From Zonotrichia leucophrys gambelii (Eukaryota; Chordata; Aves; Passeriformes; Passerellidae), in contig NC_088186.1 in NCBI RefSeq assembly GCF_028769735.1, positions 5,549,001 through 5,613,000 of the forward strand: 64,000 nt of DNA, written 5' to 3'. A model generated the notes under the pieces. The model made no database searches. It worked only from the letters and a program-made list of their open reading frames with translations, and was not told where the DNA came from. Shown here in pieces: positions 24,201 to 33,400 of the stretch (positions are counted from its first letter, which is position 1; each line of letters opens with the position of its first letter). The position numbers were made by a program, and so were the translations under genes.

Positions 24201-27200
24201 TCTTGGCTTGCTTGGTCTGGGTCAAAAGCAGACAACCTTTTTTTTAGGTTTTTTTTCTAAACTAGAAACAGCTACAGAGGCACTGCAGATACTAACCCTG
24301 TGTCCAACACAAGGTCTTCGTGACATGAGGTCACAAAACAGTTATCTGTGCACAAGAACATAATCTGCCACCAGCACACACCCTCAGAGCTCCTGTGAAG
24401 CAGAAGCAACAGGCAAAGTCCTCCCTTTCAAAGTTTTCCTTACCACCTATATAAAGCACAAGGAAGCAAGAGCTTCTAAGGGGATTTTGAGTTTAATAAA
24501 TAAACAAAAATTGCTCAAAAATCCTCACTTCCTATGCCCTCAACATTCCCAGCCCATTCAGCTCCCACCAATTCCCCAAAACTCCTCATGCCATGCAGAG
24601 AAGTAGCAGTACCACAGCCACTGCTGAGCAGTCAAAAGGCTTCCTCACCTTTCCATTCACTGTTAGGGTCTGTAGCAAAGGTGTAGTACAGAGGCCCCAC
24701 GATTTCATTCATGCCCTGGACATAGGCTATCCCAGGGTTCAGCTTGGCATAGATGAACAGGATCCTCTCCACCACTTCCCAGTGAGCTTCACAGCCGTTG
24801 GGCAGAACCTCGTACTCGCTCAGAGAGCTGGGGGTGCTTTTCAGAGGGGAGCTCACCTGGAAAACAAAGCTGAATCAGGACAACCAAGTGGCACAGATCC
24901 CTTAGCACATGTGCCAAGCTTGGCTTTTAACACACACAGGCCCCTCAAAAGATCTGGGCTGTTTATACCACATAAACCAAGACAAGCAGCTCTGGGAGCA
25001 CACAGGCAGAGAAGTCCTGGTGCTGGCTGTCCCTGAAGAACAAAGTCTGTACAGCAATGTACAGTTCCTTCTGAATCATTGCACCACATGATCTCACACC
25101 ACTGTGTAAAAACCACAGCAGTTCCACTTCTTTGTCAGTAGTATGAGGGAAGGGTATTGAGAGTTGTGGGAGAAACCACCTTCCCCAACAGCACATGTGC
25201 TGTAACACTCATGAAAGGGGAAAGAGACTACACATCTTAACAGATACTCTGCTCTTCTCCTAATCCCAAGTTTGAGATCCAGTTCTGGACAACTATGGAA
25301 ATTTGTAATAAATTCATAGTAAATTAACCCTTTAGTGTTTGTGGACATACAGGAATGCATATGTCAGGCATGAAATAACTTGTGACTCCAAATTCTACCT
25401 GAAGTCAGGTAAAAACAATCTTTATAATTAAATACACCTATAATTCCCTACAGTCTGTCAAGCACTTCAACTGATTCCACCATGTTCAGCCCCCAGAATG
25501 CTCAGTATCTGCTGGGGTGTTTCCTTAACTCCACTGCACGAGCAGAAAGAGAAACAGAGAACAGCCCAAGAATTGTCCTTTCCTCGCCCTGTGACAAGGC
25601 CAGCCCCCACCCAGAGCTCACATTTGTCACCCCGCTGCGGTTCCGTGCCACCGTCTGCGACTTGAGCGTGGTTTGCTCCACGCGCCGGCGCAGCGTCTCA
25701 AACTCGTTCTGGGGGTCCAGGATCAGCAGGCAGGGATAGTCCGTGGGGCGCTGGAAAAACGCCATGTCAGGGTACAGCCTCCTAGGAGGGACACGGCAGG
25801 AAATCAGGGACAAGAAGGAAGTTTGTGCCCCATGTTGAGTGGGAGGTTGGTTTAATATTAAACTTCCTTTTCAAAGTACAATTTGTTGGTCAAACCGCCC
25901 GGGTTCAGAACCGGAGTGGTTGAGCCTCACTCACCTGACATCTTTGTCTATCTGGAGGAGCACTTCGTTATCCTTGAAGTAGGTGTTCCATCGACTGTCT
26001 GGGTTTGGGTTGAGAGGCTGAAGAGAGAAACAACAGAAACAGAACAAGCGTGTTTCACACATATCAATATCCTCAGTAAACACCCAGTGATTTAACATTT
26101 CTGCTGTCACTCCGCCATCAGCACAATCTGAGCACATCAGGGTCATTTTTTCTCTCACATTTTGGATCCTTTTCACTCATCTCTTCAAGAGTTTGTTTCC
26201 AAATCAGTTCTTTTTTTCCCCTCTGTTAACAAGATTCCTGACTGCAGCTCCAAACCTGTACCATGGAGATGGTATTTAGACTTGGGGTAAGAGTTATCCA
26301 CCCACCCAGCACTTTGATGTTGTGGTTCTTCTCTCCACACCAAGATCCACACAAAGTTAACAACTAACCAAGGAAAAAACAACAAGCTACATTCCAAGGG
26401 ATTCAGAGATCACTTTGACCTGGCTGTGAGGTTTTACAGACACGCCAGTTTTACACCACCAAGGCTCCAGAGATCACAGTGGGGCGGGTGACTGCAGGGG
26501 AGTGAACGCTCAGAATGGTCATGGGAGCAGCTGTATCATTTTACAGTCTCTTCTGATCAGTTACTTCACTCACTCCTCCCACACACACACACTCCTAACA
26601 GCACTTTCAGAGAAGGAGAAAGCCAAGGCATGCAGGAAATAGTCTGTTAAAAAAAAAAACCAACCCAGCAGCATTATCAGAAATAATCAACTCTCCTGCC
26701 TTCCACACCACAGCCCAGCCTGACTCTCCTGCTTCTTTCCTATCCTCTGCTCCGAATTCATTCATGGACCCAAATTCCCAGGGGAGCATCTCATGGCTCC
26801 AGGAACCTTTTGTGAGCCTCTCCCTCTCCCTAGGAGATCCATGGCCTGGGCAGGAGGGGAGGAGTGCACAGCTGGAAACAGCTCCCTACAGAGCTATTGC
26901 TGCTTTGCCAGTAACTCACACTCAAGGCAAGCACAACAAAAGTGCCAGGCTGGCACCTGGGAACCCACAACAGTGCCAGGCTGGCACCTGGGAACCATCT
27001 CTCCCCCTGGCAGGGCAGAACAGTTGGGAACAGAGCCAGGAGCAGCCCAGGGAGGCAGAAACTCCCCAAGGAATTTTCTGCAGCACAAAGGCTTAACAGC
27101 ACTTACGTGATCCTCTAAGGTCACATCTTCCCTGGAAACACCCAGGTTGGCCTTGGCAATCCCAGGCTGGATAATCATTTCTTTCAGGAACTGGGAATAC

Positions 27201-28530
27201 AGATCCCTTAAAGAAGAAAAGAGGAATTTGCAATGAGGAAGACAAGGTCAAGGTGAGCACACAGAGTTCAAACAGATGTTTCTGCCCCACCCTGCTCAGT
27301 CAGAAGGCATCTGATTTTCTCTGCAGTGTAATTGAAGGGGTCAGTCCACCAGGCAGCAGGGAGAACAGCACATTACACTCAAGAACAATTTGTTTTATGA
27401 AAGTACTTAATTATTTAAAGCCTATTCCTCTTCTCTGTAGATATCTTTGAAAATAAAGGGACAAGTACCAACAGCCTCACCTCTGTTTCTTCAGCAAAGA
27501 GCTCCATAAGGCTTTCTCTAAAGGGAGGTAGTTCAGGAGTATCTGCACAGGAAACAGGTGAACAGGAATTAGTATTCAATGAGCTGTTACACCTGCAAAA
27601 TGAGCAAAGCAACCCCAGTGGCTCAAACTGGCTCCTGGAAAATACTGGGATTTCTCTCCAGAAAGCCAAGTACTTTGCTAAGCAACAGTCAGGAGTATTT
27701 CAGGGACTGGCTTTCCACACAGAACTATTTGTAGGACTGATCAATAGCTAACCTGACCGAAATGCATTGCTTGCTTAAAACTGAAGCTGCTCTCATGCAA
27801 AGTGCTGATCTCCACAAATTACTGCTGACTTCTAGTGGCTTTTAAACTCTGGATTTATTGTTTGTTTACAACTTCAACCGCCAAAAAAGCACTACGTGTA
27901 CTTAATCAACCCAAAGCATCACTCTCAAGAAAGAAAAGCGCCCCAAGCAAAACCCACCTTCCAGCACAGGCAGCGCAGCCCACCATCAAAGGGAATTCCT
28001 GTGGAACACCAGGCAGAGAAACAACCACGTTAGCCCATCTCTCACCGCGGGATGCTGATGTCACCTCACAAACAGGCCTGGCAACACTTTTCCTTCCCGA
28101 GGGGCACGAAGCTCCCCCAGGGACGCTGCTGGGGCTGTCCAAGGGGTGATCTCCCAGGGGACAGCCCGTGCCAGGCGGCACCAGCCCGGGGCAAGGAGCC
28201 CCCTCCCCAGCCCGGGGCAGGGCCGTGCCCGGAGCCCCCTCCCCAGCCCGGCACTCACCGCTGAAGCACAGCTCGCGGAGCTTGCTCAGAGCCACCGTGG
28301 GTTCGCCGAGCACCTCCTGGAAGTCCGCGATCCTGAGGAGAGCGAAGCCGCGGGCGTCATCAGGGTTGGTACAAGCAACCTGAGACCCCCCAGAGCCCCC
28401 ATCCCCTCAGAGCCGCCGATTATCGAGAGCCCCCAGCCCGCGCAGCGCAGCCCCGGCAGGGTGGGGAGGGGAAGGAGCCCCGTCCCCACACAGACCCCGA
28501 CACCGACCTGCTCTGGTGCAGCCGCGACAT
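21254..28530 (-). CDS. TBC1D13: TBC1 domain family member 13 (Rab GAP)
   Basis: Rab GTPase-activating protein reported to act on RAB35 and in GLUT4 traffic. Exons on the minus strand: 28530-28508, 28332-28259, 27998-27958, 27542-27481, 27206-27107, 26017-25935, 25781-25622, 24856-24649, 24074-23911, 22412-22252, 22099-22042, 21319-21254. All in frame, 399 aa (human 400 as I recall). The TBC domain fills most of the protein. Both catalytic fingers are present: IDKDVRR fits IxxDxxR with Arg129, and IAYVQGMNE fits YxQ with Gln228. Other landmarks are GLRCLCWKILLNYLP, NPNPDSRWNTYFKDNE, RNRSGVTN, FFAFRWLTLLLSQEF and RIWDSLFADDKRFDF, ending in AKELQDSK. Exon 1 encodes only 7 full codons, with its ATG in the CpG island. 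The start of exon 8 repeats the donor of exon 7 (see findings). Confidence 0.97.
26941..26997. repeat. Two tandem copies of a 31-bp unit with a palindromic core
   Basis: AGTGCCAGGCTGGCACCTGG followed by GAACC occurs at 26941 and again at 26972. Each copy holds the near-perfect palindrome GTGCCAGGCTGGCAC (7-bp arms around one base). It is in TBC1D13 intron 5. Confidence 0.85.
28181..28251. repeat. GC-rich direct repeat in TBC1D13 intron 2
   Basis: CCAGCCCGGGGCA followed by GGAGCCCCCTCC occurs at 28181 and 28207, and CCAGCCCGG again at 28243. The middle copy carries an extra GGGCCGTGCCC-like insert. It lies just beside the donor of coding exon 2. Confidence 0.7.
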
Positions 28531-28792
28531 GGCGGCCCCGGCGCCCCTTCCCCGCGCGCCGCATAAACGCTCCGGCTGGAAACGCTGCCCGGGGAGGGGG
28601 ATGCGGGACGGGCCCCGCCCTGAGGGGGCGTGGCGGAGCCGCCCGCTCCACACGGACCCTTCCCTGCCCTAAGCCCCGCCCCGCGCGCCCCAGGGCGCCT
28701 TTCCTGAGTCCCTGTCCCCGCCCCCTCCGTGCAAAGCTCCGCCCCTCTCCGCCCATAGCTCGAAGCCCCGCCCCCGCCCGTTGCATTCACCG

Positions 28793-28832
28793 TCCGGTAA
28801 GCCCCGCCCCTGTCCGGTAAGCACCGCCCCCT
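28793..28832. repeat. Two 20-bp tandem copies carrying GC boxes
   Basis: The unit TCCGGTAAGCCCCGCCCCTG at 28793 is followed at 28813 by a copy with three differences. Each copy carries a CCGCCCC GC box, so the duplication also doubled a probable SP1-type site. Confidence 0.8.
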
Positions 28833-29219
28833 GCACGCCTCGGGGCGCTCTCGGAGCCCCGCGGGCCCGGTCCCTGCTCTGTCCCGACTCCCCGCGCCCC
28901 CCGGCCTGCTCGACACGGTGTGGGTCCCTCCCCAGGCACCAAGCGCCAGGAGAGCCCCCGCGGGCTGGAGCAGCCGCTGCCCCAAGCACTGAGGACACTC
29001 GCGGGGTGGTCGCGCTGTCCCGGGCACGTTGCGGCCCATGCCAATGGCAACCGTGTGCGGGGCTCGCGGGAATGGCCCCGCTCAGTGAGGAGGCGCGGCG
29101 GGACCCTGGCTCTGCGGCGGCGGCAGCCGCGGCCCCTGAGCGAGGGACAGCCCGGGCTGCACCGGCCCGTCCCGAGGAGGCCCTGCCGGGACGCCGCGGC
29201 CAAGCTCTGCCCCGCGCGG

Positions 29220-29227
29220 TGACGTCA
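29220..29227. promoter_or_regulatory. cAMP response element, perfect palindrome (copy 1)
   Basis: TGACGTCA, the full 8-bp CREB/ATF palindrome with its methylation-sensitive central CpG, lies in the middle of the bidirectional promoter on the ZER1 side. Confidence 0.8.
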
Positions 29228-29257
29228 GCGCCTCCGCCGCGTGGCGTCACGGCACTG

Positions 29258-29265
29258 TGACGTCA
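29258..29265. promoter_or_regulatory. cAMP response element, perfect palindrome (copy 2)
   Basis: A second exact TGACGTCA starts 38 bp after the first, with a half site (GCGTCA) at about 29244 between them. Both lie roughly 90-130 bp before the presumed ZER1 start, a usual position for functional CREs. Confidence 0.8.
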
Positions 29266-29349
29266 CCGAACGTCCCCGCCGGGTCCCCGCTGACCGAGCG
29301 TTCCGGCCGGGCCGGTGTTTCCGGGGAAGGACTCGCTGGCGCTTCCGGC

Positions 29350-29482
29350 GCGGGCGGAGGAAGTGACGGCGGGTTTGTTGACAGCGGAGGCTGCGGCGGG
29401 GGGAGCGGGCCCGAGCAGGACGCGGACCCCGGCCCGCCCCGGGGAGCCGGGACCAGCCGGGACCAGTCCCCCATGGCGCCAG
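29350..29482 (+). other. ZER1: ZER1 non-coding first exon (5' end approximate)
   Basis: The GC-rich sequence ends in a strong donor, CCAG then GTGAGT, at 29483. The next acceptor that leads to the ZER1 start is at 33294. The 5' end is a guess, placed after the ETS-type site. The exon contains an upstream ATG at 29473, ten bases before the donor. Confidence 0.6.
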
Positions 29483-32400
29483 GTGAGTAGCGGTGCCCCC
29501 CTCCCCAGCCCGACCCGGGCAACAGGGCCTGCCCGCCCGGGCGGGGGGAGGAACGGCCGCCCCCGGCAGTGCCGGACGGTGCCCCCGGCGCAGCCCCCAT
29601 CCCCTCCCCGGGGCTGCCGGGAGCAGCCGGGCCCCGCCGGGCAGCGCTCCGGCCCGCGGCAGCAGCTCCGGCGCTGCACGCCGAGGTGACCTCTGAGTGC
29701 CTCGGGGACGAGGGAGGGCTCGGGGTCGGAGCCAGCGCTGCCCGCGGGGTTCGCAGACACCATCGCGGGCTGATGGAGCCCCAGCGCCCAGAGAGCCGTG
29801 ACAGGGACTCCGGGTAGGGTTCTTGGGCAGGTGACCCATGGAATGAAAATCCGTGATGTAATTTAATTCTGTGAGCTGAAGGAACATCTTTACTGCAGGC
29901 AGGTAAAGATCAACGCATTCCCCGGCGAGTGAGAGCCGTCTCATTTAGGATGTCAGCCTGGCTGCCTGACAAGTTTGGGAGTCGCAGGCTTTGCTGGGAC
30001 AGAGGAGAGTTCCTTCTTCTCCTACTTCACTTTCCCTAGTGTCAGAAGGGATGGTGTTTCGCCACAGAGGCAGCAATGACCCATCAATTAATGAATCACA
30101 GTGATTTACAGCTGCAGGATGCCAGCTAAAGTGACAGTGCAGTTTCCCTTCGGAGCATAACCTGTGCCAAACTCTGCATTTACATTACATTTGTAATTCT
30201 GAAGTCGCTGTAATCAGCTCATGTCAGTGCATATTGTTTGCCCTCTCCTTGGATGAGTCCCTGATGCTGGAACAGTCAGCTTTGCCAATCATTTTTGTAG
30301 CAACAGCGTAAACGTTGTGTGGTTGGCGTGGAGCCACGGTGAGTCAGGCTTGGCTTGGCTCCGGGCACTGCCTGGAGAGAGGCTGCGAGAGATGATGGGT
30401 CTGAAGTCCAAGGGAGAGGATATTGCCACTGGCAGCCCCAGGAGAGTCCCCAGCCTCGTGTGCCAGTGCAGCAGGGAATGCTGTAACAGTGCAGATGCAG
30501 CCTGGAAAGAAGCAATATTTGCCAAGAGCCTGAGGGGTGTTGGATGCTGGGGAGGGGGTGAGTAGAGCTGCCTGTACTGCTCCTGGTTTTGGGTCCGTGG
30601 AAGGCAGGAGGGTGCTGTTACTGCACAGACAGGGCTGTGTGCCCATGGGAAGGGCTTTTGTGTGCCTGCTCCCAGGGCTCTGAGGAACTCAGTCCCTTGG
30701 TGCACAAAGATGGAAGGAAACCTGTCAGAGAAATAAATTGGAAAAAATACTGGCAGCTGAAGTTCTGGTCACTTTTCAGTTCTTGCTCTTGAATTTTCAG
30801 CATTTTTCATGCATCTTTCTTTAACTCTACCAAAACCCACGTGGCACCAGGAAGCTCATTGCTGGAAAAGCACTGGTGGCAGTCACTAGGCAGCTTCATC
30901 CTGTGTGAAGCTTCCTGAGGAGAACAGTTAGACAAATGTTAATGTTTTTCCAGCCTCTCCAGTTATTTTCTTTTTGTCACACATGGAGGTTATGACTAGA
31001 GACAGTATTGATCAGGGCAGCTATTGGCACTTTTATTTCCCTCTCTGCTGCTGAGGTGTCATGTCTTCAGTCTAAGGAGGGAGAGGCCAGCTTGTGTTGT
31101 TTCCTCGAGAAAAGGTCACAGCAGCTGCTCAGATATCTGTAATAAATCAGGAGGTTGAAAGCTTTTCTTTGGTCTTATTTCAGTGGGACAGTTGAACCAT
31201 TCTTGATATTAAACCTCTGCATGGGATTGTGTTGGTGGATCACGGGGAGCTCAGAAGTTAAAGGGCAGCTGATTTCTTCGGGGTTGAGATCAGCCAGCTG
31301 CATTGTGCTGGCCTCAGCAGAGGGGGAACAGAGGCCTGTCAGAGCCACAGGAAGGCAGTCCTTGCCCTCTGGTGCTCTGAGCTGCTTGGCCAAGTCCCAA
31401 GCACTGGCCTTTTCCAGCTGCACGTGACAATAGGTTGTCAATGGGAATTTGTTTTCGAGTTCTCTGGCCGTCGGTAGTAAACAGTGGAAGAACACTGGCT
31501 GCAGGGACCTCCTGGCTGGTGGCACAGGGGAACTGGTAGGGACAGCAGAACACGCTTCCCAGCTGCTTCAGATCTTCCTGTTGATCTTGCCTTTCTGGAA
31601 AGATTCTCTCCAGCAAGCTTCAGGCAAAATCTGCGAGAGGGACTTGTTGTGGAGGTGAGGCTAATTCATCTCCAAAGCAGACACAGGACAGCTTCCTCCC
31701 ACCTGCATTCCCTTTGCCAGGACCTCCCAGCCAGGGAGACAGTACTGTGCACTCTGTGGCACATTTCAGCCTTGACTTCTCACCTTAGTTAACCCCAAAG
31801 TTAAGAACTGTGGATTGTGGAGCTCCTCCTTTATCAAAGTTGAAAACTCTCCATTTTTGTTGATTGGACCTCATGCACCTCAATGGAGCTATTGTGGCAC
31901 TATTGAAAAGTCTCAGTTTTATGTTCTTGTGACCCCCTGTCAGCACTGAGTGACCAAAAGAGCAAGTTCCACCCTTAACACCATGACTGGAGAGACTTTA
32001 AAGTATAATTTTTACAATTGTTGAAGTTTTGGGGGTTTTTGCCTCAGCATTACCTTTCAGAGTGATTAAGCTGAGAAATGGAAGTTAAACTCTTCTGTCT
32101 TGTACTGATACCACAGGAATGAAGGAAAGAGAGCAGCAGAGGCTTTAGAGGAGCAGAGAGCTGGTGACACACAAGTGTCCTGCTATGTGCAGCTGCAGGA
32201 TAAAGATCAGAAACAGAATATGGCTCAGGACATTTTGCAACAACTTCTTCAGCAATGGCTGCTCAGCTGTGGTGCAGAGAATAACAACTACCTCCACAGC
32301 ATCAGTGTTCTCAGGGCCAGCAGGGACAGACTTTTGATAAGATATAGGTTTTATATCAAAAATAAACATTTCGACACAATTTTTTGTGTCTGTGGAAATA

Positions 32401-33314
32401 TTTATAAAAGTTTAGGTTTGCTTGTAATGTGATTTGACCCTTTGAAAGTGAAATGTCACTGCTGGTCTTCAAGCTAGCTTCTCTGACAGGTCCCTTGGGG
32501 CCCCACTGAGAAAGTCTTGATACCAGAGCAGCCAGGTCATTTCAAGTCTGAAAACAGAAATAGCTTCCTCCAGTTGTCTGCCTCACCCATCCTTTATCCT
32601 GTTCTAAAAATGAAGAAGGGCAAAAGCACTTTGCCTTTTTCCAGTTTAGTCACTCTTTGTGACACACTTGGGATGGTGAGGGTGAGCTGGATGTACAGTT
32701 GTCCAGCACAGTCACAATCCTTGCCTTTGCACTCAGGGGGATCCCAGAGCAGTCTGTGTTTCCCTCTGGCTTCTGATCCACCTCACCCTCCAGTTCAAGG
32801 ACTTGCATGAAGCTTCTGGCTTGGCACTGCAGAGAAACATGGAACTTGAAAATGAAACTTGACTTGGAGTGTTGGCAAAGAGAATGACAGGCAGGAGATA
32901 CAGGGCCACAATCCCACCAGTGCCTTTACAAAGGATTATGCTGACAGTAAATGTTCTGCTGGTTTATCCAACCCACCCTGAAGGAAACCAAGCAACGTGG
33001 CTTCTACCACTTCCCTTTCTGAGGGCCTTTGTCAGCCAGATAACCCTGCAATGAGGAAACATTTTGCTGTTCATTTCCAAACACATCACGCTAACTCATT
33101 CCCACAGTATCCCCCTGGAGTGGGAATATCAAGGAATTAAGGGCACACTGCCAGAGGGGCCAAACTGCTGCAGGTCCTTTTGAGGTCAGAGAGTGATGAG
33201 CTGTAAATACAACATCCTTCTGCTGTGACAGCTTTGTGGGACACTTGCAGTTGTGCCTTTCTCAATGCATCTTTTTTCCCTTCTCTGCTTACAGCTATCC
33301 TGATGGCCCCATAA
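29473..33314 (+). CDS. Possible ZER1 upstream ORF (9 codons, split by intron 1)
   Basis: If 29482 is spliced to 33295, the ATG at 29473 reads Met-Ala-Pro-Ala-Ile-Leu-Met-Ala-Pro and stops with TAA at 33312-33314, 86 bases before the ZER1 ATG. Its +4 base is G and its -3 base is C, so recognition would be moderate. Such a short uORF permits reinitiation and may tune ZER1 translation. This depends on the inferred splice. Confidence 0.4.
29483..33294 (+). other. ZER1 first intron
   Basis: 3.8 kb between the GTGAGT donor and the CTTACAG acceptor. The first few hundred bases continue the CpG island. Beyond that I see no further exon, RNA gene or recognisable mobile element. An additional 5' UTR exon inside it cannot be excluded. 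Confidence 0.5.
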
Positions 33315-33400
33315 ATTCATCCCAGGACTTCATTTGAGTGAAGGATCTCCTGCATCAAACGCTTCCTTGTGCTCTCCCCCTTCCCATCATTTCCCTCAAG

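Larger units (their letters stand above)
28531..29349. promoter_or_regulatory. Bidirectional CpG-island promoter of TBC1D13 (-) and ZER1 (+)
   Basis: About 0.8 kb of very CpG-rich DNA separates the TBC1D13 ATG (28530, minus) from the ZER1 non-coding exon 1 (plus). It holds many GC boxes on the TBC1D13 side (CCCCGCCC forms between 28673 and 28830), two perfect CRE palindromes at 29220 and 29258, and ETS-type CTTCCGG at 29342-29348. There is no TATA box. The head-to-head arrangement with one shared island fits a shared promoter; the exact start sites are not visible. Confidence 0.8.

Noticed and set aside
28146..29944. Several 160-240 codon frames in the TBC1D13-ZER1 promoter region
   Set aside because: Stop codons are rare in CpG islands. 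The products are Pro/Arg/Ala-rich without domains, and they overlap one another on both strands.
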